A DNA stretch of 64,000 nucleotides from Acanthamoeba sp. SK_2022b (taxonomy: Eukaryota; Discosea; Longamoebia; Acanthamoebidae), in NCBI GenBank assembly GCA_027943245.1, contig JANDJZ010000309.1, forward strand, positions 20,001 to 84,000, given 5' to 3'. Positions within the stretch are counted from its first letter, which is position 1, and each line of letters opens with the position of its first letter. The notes beneath the pieces were generated by a model, which ran no database searches, was not told the origin of the DNA, and saw nothing but the letters and a program-made list of their open reading frames with translations. Made by a program: the position numbers and the translations under genes. Of this stretch, positions 27,301 through 38,500 are shown piece after piece.

Positions 27301-28580
27301 TGGGCATCAGGCACTGAGAAAGCCCAGGTCGTCTGTGGAGAGGTCGAGAACTGCACTGACCTTCCGTTGTTAACGCTGCTGGGGGTCAGGTAAAAAGTGT
27401 TTCCACTACAGGTGGCAGCGATGAGGAAACCGTTGCCGTTGGAGCTGATGATCGTTAGAGGCGAGACGGCCTGCAGATCCTCCTTCGCAAGGACACTGCC
27501 GCATTACTCTTGGTGAGCTGTCCGATCAATGCAGGATTTCAACTTCGACGTGGGCGCATGTCAGCACCTTTTCGTGGTGGTTGTAGGTGGACTTGAGTCG
27601 GAGCACCGGGCAAAGTGATATACGCGCGTTCCGTTGGGCATGGTGCTGCTTAGGTACACGTCAGTGCCTCCGGTCGTGATGTAGCTGCCTTTGTCGTCGA
27701 TAAGTCCAGGCAGTCGAGTTCTCATGGTGGCCAGAGGGAAACCATAGTCATCCAGCACAACAACCGGAGAGGCAGGAGCATCTGGAGGAAATACGGTAAG
27801 AAGCCAGCGCCAGCGATTGCATACAGATATACATACACATAGCAGCCCAAGTGCGAGTATTGACTTGGGAGAAAGTGATGTTCCCAGTCGAGGTTTCGGC
27901 CAGATAGTAACGCAAGGGCAACCTCTCTTGCAGACTAGCACCCACCGATGGGAAGAAATTGAAATTGACATAATCCAACAGGGCGTCTACCTCGAAAGAG
28001 AACTGTGGGCAAAGATGAGAGCTGTTCCTTCCAACAGTGGGGCTGTTTGAATGCACGTGCCTCGTCATTGGGAGCGGGCGAGAAATACCACCACTCATCG
28101 TAGACATTGTCATGGCCATGGAACCACAATGAGGTAGCCCCAGTCAAGACAACACGTGGCGCACCGTGTATGTCACGCGAAGCACCGTTGTCGTCGAAGG
28201 GCCAGATGGCCTTCACATATCTGCCATCCTTCAAGCCAATGGTCACCCACGTGGCAAAGCCCTCTGTGGAGCTATTGTCTGTCTCAATGTGCACAACCCA
28301 GGGCAAGTCTTGAGAGTACTCCTGGATATCATTGGGATCACTAGGGAACGATTAGGACGGACGGTGGGATATATATCTCACTGGACGAAGATGGTACGCC
28401 GTACTGCTGAGTGATCTTCAGTCCGGAAGCGTCATAGTCCAGGAAGTTCTGGTAACCGTTGGCGTCTGTGAAATACAAGTAAACCGTGTAATCGCCATTC
28501 GGCTCGAGATGCAACGGGTCGCAGTGGACTACGCTGCCCCAGTTTATAAGCAGAGCCAAGCAGAATAAGTACAACGCCAT
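24374..28580 (-). CDS. Secreted protein with four C-type lectin-like domains
   Basis: I model seven exons: 28580-28398, 28321-28061, 28002-27837, 27781-27568, 27495-27294, 27227-27134 and 27078-24374, giving about 1274 residues. All junctions are phase-compatible; intron 2 needs a GC-AG pair. The first ATG precedes a leader (MALYLFCLALLINWGSVVHC). Residues to about 570 are Cys-containing and unrecognised. Four C-type lectin-like domains follow at about 575-729, 742-900, 907-1044 and 1057-1216, each starting CPxGW/CPxxxW and holding CW(T/V/I)GL. The second has QPN and the fourth EPN before the last Cys pair, the motif linked to mannose-type sugar binding in this fold. Domains 3 and 4 share GPYD, indicating a recent duplication. 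The tail is a Ser-Pro run; no membrane anchor is seen. It may bind glycans outside the cell. Its start lies 154 bp from a divergent gene. Confidence 0.85.
24447..24517. repeat. (GGGGCT)n coding repeat
   Basis: About eleven GGGGCT units, one changed to GTGGCT. On the minus strand it encodes the Ser-Pro tail of the lectin gene. The plus strand has regularly spaced G4 runs and could form a G-quadruplex. Confidence 0.85.
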
Positions 28581-28689
28581 CGTTGTGGTTAGTTAACGCC
28601 AGCGCGCGCATGGTATCAGCACCTTGGGGGAGGTTTCTCCCTGGACTCCAGGTTGAATGCCAACCAATTTTCAGGAGTATTAGGAAAAG

Positions 28690-28697
28690 TATATAAC
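28690..28697 (+). promoter_or_regulatory. TATA-like box in divergent promoter
   Basis: TATATAAC, about 38 bp before the ATG at 28735, within the 154-bp gap between two divergent genes. The position fits a core promoter only if the 5' UTR is very short, so this is tentative. Confidence 0.35.
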
Positions 28698-28734
28698 GTG
28701 GAAGTGCACCGGATACTTCTCATTCTCTACTGCA

Positions 28735-29907
28735 ATGGCCAGATCCTGGGTTCTACTATTGGTCGCTTTGGCCAGCATCGTTTGCTTGGCCTCTGCCTCA
28801 CCGCCCCACTTGGGCTGCGAGGCCTTCTGGAATGCCGCAGCAACTACCTCCAGGACTATGAGGGGTGGAAATCCTGCTCAACTGATCTCTTACTTCTGTG
28901 GACGTTGCTGCTTTGATCTGGGTGACCGCGACCTTGGCTATAAGCAGCACCCCTTGCGCCGTACGAACCCTGGCCGATGGGTTCCTGATGACAGCTTCGT
29001 GTTGTCAACTGCCATGGCCAACCAACAGCTTCGCCACACCTGGAGTACTCGCTCCAAGAGAGCCCTTGAGCTGTTTGGTCTTGGCTGGTTGACAGCCTCC
29101 AAGATCGTAGAATGCCAATTACTCGCCACCTACAATGGCCGTGATATCAAGTTCCTCACAGGCGACGTTCTGCCTGGCGATGATTCAGATTATACTAATA
29201 CCAGCGGCACTGACTCGGACCAAGGTGGCACCGACTCGGACCAAGGTGGCACCGACTCGGACCAAGGTGGCACCGACTCGGACCAAGGTGGCACCGACTC
29301 GGACCAAGGTGGCACTGACTCGGACCAAGGTGGCACCGACTCGGACCAAGGTGGCACCGACTCGGACCAAGGTGGCACTGACTCGGACCAAGGTGGCACC
29401 GACTCGGACCAAGGTGGCACTGGCACCAATCCTAGCAGTCTGCTTCCTGGTTGCTCGTGTGGCTGGTCATCGGTTAGCAGTGCTAATCCTTGTCAGTTTA
29501 CCTGTTCTTGTGGCATGAACTCTCAGGTGGCCAGTAACTTGATTGCTGCCCCAGATGATCTGACTGCCATGCACAGGATGCCAACCAGCTGCCGTTGGTA
29601 TTTTACAAACATGGAGCCGACGAATGAGCTGTTCACGAGAGTGCTTGCGCTATACACTGTGGGAGAGAACTATAATTATGTGTCTCCTACTGGGACTTGC
29701 AGTGATACAAACGCCCCAGATGATGAACTCCCCTCTCTGAGCACCTATTCACTATTACTGCCATCACACACTCTACACAAGTGCATGGATAACCGGTTGG
29801 GATGTGGATGCTGCATGACAGGAACCGCCAAGTGGTTCCAGTCCTGGGAGTTCTTGGCTGGTGCTGGCCAGAATGTTGATGCCAGTGGCTCTGTATTTGC
29901 TGACTAG
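28735..29907 (+). CDS. Secreted Cys-rich protein with (GTDSDQG)10 repeat
   Basis: A single-exon gene of 390 residues. The leader (MARSWVLLLVALASIVCLAS) predicts secretion. Residues about 25-155 form an N-terminal domain with a CGRCC cluster; residues about 158-230 are ten tandem copies of a seven-residue acidic unit GTDSDQG; the C-terminal domain is Cys-rich (CSCGWSS, CQFTCSCG, and GCGCC near the end). I recognise no family; two globular Cys domains joined by a flexible, acidic, possibly Ca-binding linker is the picture. It lies head-to-head with the lectin gene and may share its promoter. An AATAAA follows the stop by 20 nt. Downstream genes on the same strand are also secreted. Intronless structure contrasts with its neighbours. 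Confidence 0.85.
   Translation: MARSWVLLLVALASIVCLASASPPHLGCEAFWNAAATTSRTMRGGNPAQLISYFCGRCCFDLGDRDLGYKQHPLRRTNPGRWVPDDSFVLSTAMANQQLRHTWSTRSKRALELFGLGWLTASKIVECQLLATYNGRDIKFLTGDVLPGDDSDYTNTSGTDSDQGGTDSDQGGTDSDQGGTDSDQGGTDSDQGGTDSDQGGTDSDQGGTDSDQGGTDSDQGGTDSDQGGTGTNPSSLLPGCSCGWSSVSSANPCQFTCSCGMNSQVASNLIAAPDDLTAMHRMPTSCRWYFTNMEPTNELFTRVLALYTVGENYNYVSPTGTCSDTNAPDDELPSLSTYSLLLPSHTLHKCMDNRLGCGCCMTGTAKWFQSWEFLAGAGQNVDASGSVFAD
29205..29414 (+). repeat. 21-bp tandem repeat, ten copies
   Basis: Ten in-frame 21-bp units, differing only by C/T at one synonymous position in a few units. Such uniformity suggests recent expansion or homogenisation. Confidence 0.9.
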
Positions 29908-29926
29908 AACTTTCAAACTGCAAGAC

Positions 29927-29932
29927 AATAAA
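29927..29932 (+). terminator. Polyadenylation signal
   Basis: AATAAA 20 nt after the stop at 29907. Confidence 0.6.
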
Positions 29933-30224
29933 CTTGTTCAACAATCCCTACCAAAACGGTTTTTTATGGGTGTTGCTGAAACAGAACCTCACACCTTGTC
30001 TGTCTGGCACCAAATATGCCAACGTATACACCCGCAGAATATATGTGCAGGCACTACCAACTATAGAGATATATATATTTCTGTATTTTTTGGCAAGGCG
30101 AGAGCAGAGCGCAAGTTGAGTGAAACTTCATGGAGATCTGAACTCTACCCATTATTCTCCTCCGTACATAATAACTCCGCTAAGAAGAAGAAGAAGGAGA
30201 AGAGAACCCAACCAAACAGCACCG

Positions 30225-31748
30225 ATGGGCTGGCGTTCATACGTGCTGTACAGCCTCATCGCTGCTGCTCTTGTATCGGCTTGGCATGTTGGAGAATCCC
30301 ATTCCTATCCTCTTACTCAACCAGCACGCTGGGCCAATCGCTTTCGGTCACTGAGTATTGTGCAAACGGCGGAGGCCAGGCAAACTAACGCCTTTACCTT
30401 GTGGAGCTCGATTTTACGGCGGGAGTCGGTAGACCTGCGTGCCTCCAATGGGTGGCAAGCGTACACCAAGACCCTGGTTACTTTCTTGGACAACTGGCTT
30501 CAGTACCGCGACACTCAAGGTTGGGTGGAGCAGCAAAACAACAGAAGCGACATCTTGTACCAGCTTAGCCCTAATGGTTCGTTGGCTTGGATGAATTATG
30601 ACGACTACGCTTCCTCAGTGAACGGGCTCTATCTCTCCAACGACGTCAGCTCACCGCTTTTCGACCAAGGGGTGGGAGCCACCGCTCCTCTCTTCTCGAT
30701 TCCCGACTCTTTTAATTTTAGCCTGCCGGCTTACGACTATATGAACGTGCCGCGCATGCGCCGGCTCAGGCCATTATTTGGCGGGGTCCCCAATGGATTC
30801 AGCTGGGCCTTAGCCGCGGCCGACCACCTCTCTTTGACAGCCCATTACTACTGGGGTATTGACGACAAATTTCGAAGAAAAACCAGGAGCCACACTAATC
30901 TGGTTGCTTCTGCGCAGCAGTTGGGTACGTGTTTGAGCGTCTTCCCTCAATAAGATGATCTATTCTCCCAGTTCAGTTTTTCACGGGCGAAATGTGTTCA
31001 CGTCAAATTTCCAGTTGATTGTGCCCTGTACGACAGAGCGACTGGACGCGGAACCCTCGCCCTGGCCTATGGCTACATCAACGGCATGACTCATGCGCCT
31101 GACGTTGAAGGATCTGCCCTCACATTGGGCTTGGCTTCCATTACGCGTTATCCGAATTCCGTTATGGCCAACCTGGAGCGTTCTGGCATGGCGCTCTTGG
31201 CCCAACCTACCTGCCAAGCCCAACAGACCGTGAGCAAGCGTTTCAATTGGGGTCCGAGAGAAGGCGGTCCGCTGAGCCGCCGGTACAGCGCACTGAAGAG
31301 AGCGCGTATCACCGACGCTATGATTCCTGGTCTCGGTGCGGCCAGCGAGGTGGACATCTTCAGGCTGATGAACTACTACATTGATTGGACTTGGACATTT
31401 GGCTGGGGCTTTGGTACAGGACCGGTTACAACCACCATCATTGCCGGCGATCGTTCCTTCCAACTATACTCCACCGGCATCTTCCATGGTTGCACTGCTA
31501 CTGAGGTTAACCATGCAGTTGTCATCACGGGCTGGGGGGCTAATTACTGGATCATTCGCAATCACTGGGGCACGCGCTGGGGTCAGGCTGGGTACATGAA
31601 CTTGTTGCGAGATCAAAACAACGACCATGTCCCGACTTCAGGCTCCCCCAGCCGCGCGGAGTGTGGAATTGGAACTGAGATTGTGAACTACTATCCTCTT
31701 AACCAGCCTGCTAGTGACGGCTATCCGCAGCGTAGCGGCTGCATATAG
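30225..31748 (+). CDS. Papain-family (C1A) pseudoenzyme with Cys-to-Ser catalytic change
   Basis: Two exons, 30225-30924 and 31015-31748, joined in phase 1 to give QQLVDC, the conserved papain-family stretch; 477 residues. The ATG at 30225 is chosen because a leader (MGWRSYVLYSLIAAALVSAW) follows. A long propeptide-like region precedes the peptidase fold. At the active-site helix the expected CGSCWAF reads NGFSWAL: Ser193 (AGC, 30801-30803) replaces the nucleophilic Cys, and Gly stands where the oxyanion Gln should be. The catalytic His400 (VNHAVV) and Asn416 (IIRNHWG) remain. Known families with this swap, such as silicateins and Plasmodium SERA proteins, show it can be retained; here loss of Gln argues for a non-catalytic binding or inhibitor-sink role. 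An active paralogue lies 10 kb downstream. Confidence 0.88.
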
Positions 31749-32502
31749 TCTATTCTTACTACTTTAGAGTCCCTATGTATCCAATAATAAAAATGGACAT
31801 GTTCAGAAGAAAAAGGACGTTTGCAAAAAGCCTAGCTTTGTGAGCGGGTGGACCAAGTCGGCCTGTCCATCATGGTGGAAGCAAGGTTGTCGCAACAGCA
31901 AGCGCAAGTAAAATAGCCAAAGCTATCGAGTGTAAGAGTTTGCTGTAATTTCTCACAGATGCGTCTGATTTCTATTCAAGAACCGCTGGCCGTACCAGCC
32001 AAAAACTCTTGGCAGTCCCTGTCGTACAACACCCAGTGCAGTGTGTGGGATCTATGATAATGGTTTCGTGATGATGGGTTGTAATGTTGTTGTGATGTTT
32101 ATGTGATCAAGGTTTGGTGGACTTTGATGAGACATTTGCTCCAGTACATAACCACAGCTTTCCTCAACGCCACAAACACATAAGAGAACTACCTGTACCA
32201 ACCCAAGGGGTTTGTAGATCAGAGGCAACCAGACCACATCACCATTGTGGTGTTGGCCAATTCAGTGATCTTGCAACCAGCCAAGACCAAACATATCCAG
32301 AGCTCTACCTGGAGCGCCAGGTTCAGGTTTGATGAAGACTCTAGTTAGCTCTCTTTCTTTGCACGCCAAAGAAGGTAATCGGAGCTCGAATTACATGAAG
32401 TTTCATTAAAACTTGTGGAGACAGAGCTTTCGCGGCTCCGTCCCCGCCTCTTCACGTTACAGGGAGCTGGAGGCCTCTAAGTGAAGGTCACGACAGGCCG
32501 AA
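31749..32502. other. Intergenic region, 750 bp
   Basis: AATAAA lies at 31786-31791. Beyond that I see no open frame with coding character and no matching repeat in the window; it presumably contains the promoter of the 7TM gene. Confidence 0.5.
31786..31791 (+). terminator. Polyadenylation signal
   Basis: AATAAA 38 nt after the stop of the pseudoenzyme gene. Confidence 0.6.
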
Positions 32503-35500
32503 ATGTGGTCCTCGGCCTTTATCCTATGTGGAATTCTTTACTTCTCTCTTTGTCCTGCTGTTTATGCCATCAACCTCGTTAATTCGTCGCAAGTGGTGCG
32601 ACCACTGCTTTTTTGTTTTTATAGCTTCAAAAAACACCTTTTTGATGGTTAACATTCTACCAACGTTGTAGTTCGTGGACGGTACGTTATTTAACCGAAA
32701 GATGGAGATCGCCTCCTTCGAGAACGAGTATGATGAACCAATCCGAATGTTGCGGTTGGATGTTCCATGCCAATATAGCAACTGTTCAGACTTGGTTGCC
32801 CACCAAACGCAGTGTTACTGCAATTATGCCTCCCAAGACAATTGCGGCAGCTGCGTGGCTTGGGGAGGTTCATTCAACTGCACCCCCGCCGCTCTCTACC
32901 TATGCTCATGGCCCTGGGTTTGGACTGAATTGCCAGTTACCTTTGGCGATTCGGCGCCGGCATCCGTGGACACACCCGACTTTTTGTTCGACTACTATCG
33001 ATATCGTTTCTACCTTGACCCTAGCTTGTTCTCACCCTGTTCCTACATTACGGGCAAGGTTCTGGCGACAAACGGTGTTGGTCGTATCGCCTTCACCGCG
33101 GTCGACGACTTCAGCCCCAACAACGTCACAGGCGCCTTGCAGTGGTCGGCCTCTGGGGCGCCCATCGGAATTTGCCCAAAGAGCTGGAGCGTTATGCAAG
33201 TGACCCAGAGAAACGGAGCATTGGCTGGCACATGGTATGCTTTTTCAGGCCCTTTTGACCTTTTTGTAACAGCCAGGCTGTCGGTCATTGTCAAAGGTTC
33301 AGCCAGCTGTTCCAAGTTTGTTTTTTTTATTTTTTTTTTGTGGAGCGTGCCTCACATCGACCGACCTCGTGGCCAGACCTTCCCAAGAACAACTCAAGAT
33401 CGACTGTGGCAGACAGTTGCAATTTTGGCAATTCTCGAGCGGCGTGCATGAAAGATGGAGATTACATCAGCTCCCCCTCGCCCGGCACCCCCTACAACGT
33501 AACAATCGTAGCAGGAACAAGGTTGTATCACAAGACCCTACTCGGTGGAGATTGTCCGCAGTGGCTTGGTATCTGGTATGAAGGAGGCGGCAACAATCGC
33601 CCGTTTCTGTGGGTGTGGCCAAACGATACCTACAACATCACAGCCACAGGGGACACTTTGCCAGGGTTGCCTATGTACAGTTGGTATGCAGACCAACAGT
33701 CCTTGGCGTTCTCTTATTGCCCGCCCAGTGGAACAAACACCACTGTGCACTGGGCTCTCACCAATGATCAGCGATCCTGGACAGTTGGCAGTCCAGATTC
33801 TGCCATCTACTGGGGCATCACCATGGACAAAGGTATAATCTTATATCTGTTGATCCTTGGACCACCAAAGGAACTTGGCTGATTGTGACAAGTCCAACAG
33901 CCAAGTTTGGTTTGCACAGCTATGATGATTTCTTCCCCTGGTCTGGGTTCAACAATCCTTGGCTGACCTCTGCCAGCCTTGTGTGTACCAATTCACAGCA
34001 GCTGACGTGGAGGTTGGGTCAACCTCTGCAAAGAGGAAACTACGGGTCACTGAACTTTGTTGTCCGTTTGCCTATGACAGAGCCCAATCTAATGTGGCCA
34101 TACGCACCGTTCCTGACGGACATTGTGTACTTGACCGTGCCAAGAACGTCTGGCATTAATCCCTACTATTCCCCTGTCTCTGACAACCTGTTTAATCTTG
34201 CAAGGTACTCTTCAGCTCGCACCTCCATATATGGTGGCAGTGTTTTCATCTCCTCGCCCCTGCATTTACAGCATGCCAAAGGACAAACAATCAGCTGTGA
34301 GCTACCAGCACAACAAAACGGCTCTTGTGGTTTACCTCAGCATGGAAACTTCTCGAGGTGTTCAAGTGATATTTAACACCAAACAAGATCTGGTCAACTG
34401 CACAGTTGTACCAGCTCCCCACATAGTCGACCTGGAGGGAAAGGTGCGTGAGATCATCAGTGTTGAGGATGTGGCTCTTTACCTCCATTAATAAGAATTT
34501 CTCTCTCTCTCTCTCTCTCTCTCACTCTCACATACACACACACACGCACACCAGCCCCTTCCAACTGGTCCAGCAATCAATCAGTCTACAGAGTGCGATT
34601 TTAGTAGTTTTAGAGCACTGGCTCTACAGTTGGAAAGTGATCTGTCAACTCTGGCCACCACCAACGTAACTGACGAGTTTTGGGCTAACGCATATTGGGT
34701 AACTACAGTGGTGGCCAGGAGAGAGTTTAGCGACTGGCCTTGCTAACCTCTACTGACGTTATTCAGGCCGACAGCACACGCTTCAGTCCTGATTACTTCA
34801 ACTGCCGAGTATTGGGAGACTCTATGGTGAACTCGACTGTGCAAAACGGGTGGACTCTCTCGACAGCGTGCCAGCAGAACTATCCTCCATGGGATTCGCG
34901 ATTCTACTCGGATCCTTGTTGTTCCCTACGATCGCGCTGGAACACCTCGTGCACGCCACGCAACATCTCGGTGTCCACAGGTGCGCGATTTGGTGAGTCA
35001 TCAAGTAGTGCGCGCCGGTCTAACTTTTCCACTCTGTGGACTGTAACTGGGATCCACTCACAGAATCTCTGACAAGTGGCAATTTGCTGTCTTCCTGCCG
35101 CAATCCATCGTGTGCAGCAACTTTCTTGGACGACTATGTCATCTCCAAGACCAAGCTTGAGATCGATGGTGGGTGTTCAAGAGTTGCTCCGAGCGTAAGA
35201 TGCTCTCTTCTTGTTGTAATGGAGCGAGTGGTCTTGATATTCATCCGTTTTCTCTTCTGGACAGTTCACAAACTACTATATCAGCACGCTAGGCTTCTGG
35301 GAGAAGTGCCAGACGCAAACGTTTGGTGCAGGATTATGGGGAGTACCGTGTCTTACCGATTCTGACTGCTATGCAGGAGTCTGTTGCAGGGCTAATCGTA
35401 CCTGCACATACACCAAGGAGGAAGGCGAGTCCAAGTTTGTTCAGGTAAGGAGTTGAAGTGGTTGTGTGGTCGACACACACCGTGCACACAGTTAAAACCT

Positions 35501-38500
35501 TCCCCACCCATGCTACGGCGCACAGTGCATGGTGAACAACATGCCGCAATCAATCACCTATGGGTTCGAAAGGCTCCTGCAGGCAAACGCTTCAGTCGAC
35601 AATATCCTGGCTCGGTACCGCAACCGAGCCGAGTGCCATTTGAACTACGAGGTCTATTTCCCCGCAGATCTTCGCACCTACGCGTACAGACCCTCCATCA
35701 CCATCCACTCGAGTGGATATATATATCTTAGGCGACCACTTACTAATTCCATATTTATTGTGGTTGTTGTTGGCAGGGGAATCTCCCAAATACCTGGCCA
35801 ACTGTCGCTCGACGGGGACTGCATCCTGTGGCAAAGAAAGTTTGATGCTTTTACAACCAATGCGCCTGGACGGCCAACGCTTCAGTGGGCCAAGGACGCC
35901 ACTATGAGACCTCCCTATGGTCTGGCCAAGAATCTCTGGCAAACTCCGCTCAAGTGCATGAACGCGTGGTTCACCAAGTTCGAGCTTGTACAACACTACC
36001 TATCCTGAAATTTTCTAATTTACCAATTATTCTAACACTCACCTGGCGTGGCAGCTCATTGTTCCTCCAACCGCGACTGAAACTTACTGTAACCAGTCCA
36101 ATCGCAACACAAGCTACTGCAACTGGCAGAAGTGCTTGCCAGGAGAAGATTGTGCAGCCAAGTGCCAGCATGCTGATGGAGACAACTTTTGCGGCTACTG
36201 CCATGGTCAAGATTGCTATCAGTTCCCCTCTATCACCGACTCTGCTACCTGTGGCAACACGACAGCCTGCCTTTTCTCGAATGGCACTGTAGCACTCATG
36301 TCTGCGGTTTGGGCCTCCACTTCAAATTGCTGATTGAGAAGATGTGGTAACTGACATCGACAACAGAGTGACTGTGAGAATGCACAGACCTGGCCTGTCG
36401 GCGGATGCGACATTGACTGTAACAGAACTGCATGCCAGTCATGGCGCCTTGGTCGCAACACAGGTCTGTGCTATGCTTTCAATGTAACAACCAGGTTTGG
36501 ATCACCACTTCTTTGTACTGGGCCTTCGGCTTCACCCATCTCACCTTCCTTCTTGTCATGTCAGTTCTGCCTGTACTGCTATGTTCAGGAATGGTGTACA
36601 GGGCCACTGGGAGGTTTATCTGGACACGGTCTCATTCCACCCGCAACCAGCGAGTTGGTGCAGCTTCCCATTTGACAAGGGCAATTGTCAAGCAGCTGGA
36701 CTCCTGTACGAGGTTCGTAGAATCGCAGTAATGATCACTTGATGTGAGACAATCCAAGTGACCACTCAGTGTGTCCTGGACAGACATGCGATGCACTTAC
36801 TGTTGACCAATGCACAACTTGCCAAACCAGTAACAATAATGTCACTTACAATGATGGCAACTGTACTATCCAAGGCCAACACATCATGAAGTGTTATGTC
36901 GCCAACAAGGCGCCTTGTCTGAACAGCACTCAATGCTTCAATGCAGGTGATATCACATCTCTCCATCATTATTGGTGGTACGCCATTTAGAGTGACAGCA
37001 ATCTCTACCACAGGCGCATGTTCTGATTGGGACGTTTACTGGAATGACCAGGAGTTCCCGCCCAGGTAGTGTGGCGTTTTTCTATCCACTTCCGCTCTGA
37101 AGATGCTGAATGAATAATATTATTGACCTTTGTTACAAAAAAAAAAAAAAAAACAGAAACGGAGCTTGTCAGTTCAATCTGACCGCGGAGAACGCTTATC
37201 CATCATGTTCTCGATGGGCAAACTTGAATCCATATCTTGTTTTTGCCACGCCCAAGGCATCAATTTACACGATGTTTGGTGATTTTGGTTGCACCTTCAA
37301 GAGCTGGAACAATCCAAGTTGTTCCAATGCAGGAGGAGTGTTCCGGGTGCCTGCCACTACTGCTCAAGAGTGCTCCAATCAGGGTACAGGCAGCTTTTTC
37401 TTCTTGCTTCTTCGCAGGATTCTAACTAAGTTGCCTTTGGTTATTTAAGGTTGGGGATGTAAAGTGACCGACTATGATGTTCGAAGCTATCAACGTTATG
37501 AATGGGTGATGCCAAAGATCAGCCAAGATCACTGCACTGCGTCCAACGGGACATGGCAGCCTATCTTTAGCTGGAAACAGGTTAGTGTTCCTGTTGTCTT
37601 AGTCATACTAATTTGTTGTATTCACTCCTCACTTCACCACTCTGCTATTAAAGGGGACTTGGAGAGGAGGCCAATCGTTGAATTTGACTTGGATGCCAAA
37701 GGAGTTTGTGCAGCCCTTTTACTGGGTTGAGGATGGGCTCAACTATGTGGATTTTGCATCTGACCTCAAGAACATCTTCGTAAATGCTTACCAGCTCCAA
37801 CTGCAGAGCCGACAGCAATGTGTGTATGGGGACCTTTATCATTCCACTGTAAATGGGTTTATCTGGTCCAGTGCCTGACTGACCGTTCTTCCTTTCTGTG
37901 ACAAGGTTCAACAATGAGCTCCAAGCCCTGCTTGCGTTGGCCTGTTTCTGTAAAACCACAGACCAAGACTGTCTTAGCTTTGTTGATGCAAACCCAACCA
38001 TAGCCTCTTCACGGGTGTGCCATGGTGAAGCCTTTATCTTGGTTCTTTTCCTCCACTTAGATCATACATTATATTTGTGTTTCTTACTGGGTTGTTGTTT
38101 GTGCAGGCCTATCCACATGAGATCTTCTTCTCTAATGATTCTGTTCCACTTGACCAGTGTGTTCAAATCACTGTGCAATCTGACTCAGCTGTCCATTACT
38201 ATGGCAATGTGCAATTTACAGGAACTCTGTCAACCACCTTTACACGCTTTGTCATTCCAAAGCTACCTTATGGTATACTCCTCTCTGTCTGAGTGTTGTC
38301 ATCAGCAGATTGAACTAACGAAGATGACAACTTGCCACACTCAGGATTGTACAACAAAAATAATGCTCTGTATGGCCAGTTGATTGGTGATGGAATCCTC
38401 ATCAAGTCAGATCAAGCTCTCCCTGGTTTACAGGTATAATTTCCACTACTCTGCTAGAGTATCCCAAGGCCTCACTGTTCCCAGATATGTATGAAATTGA

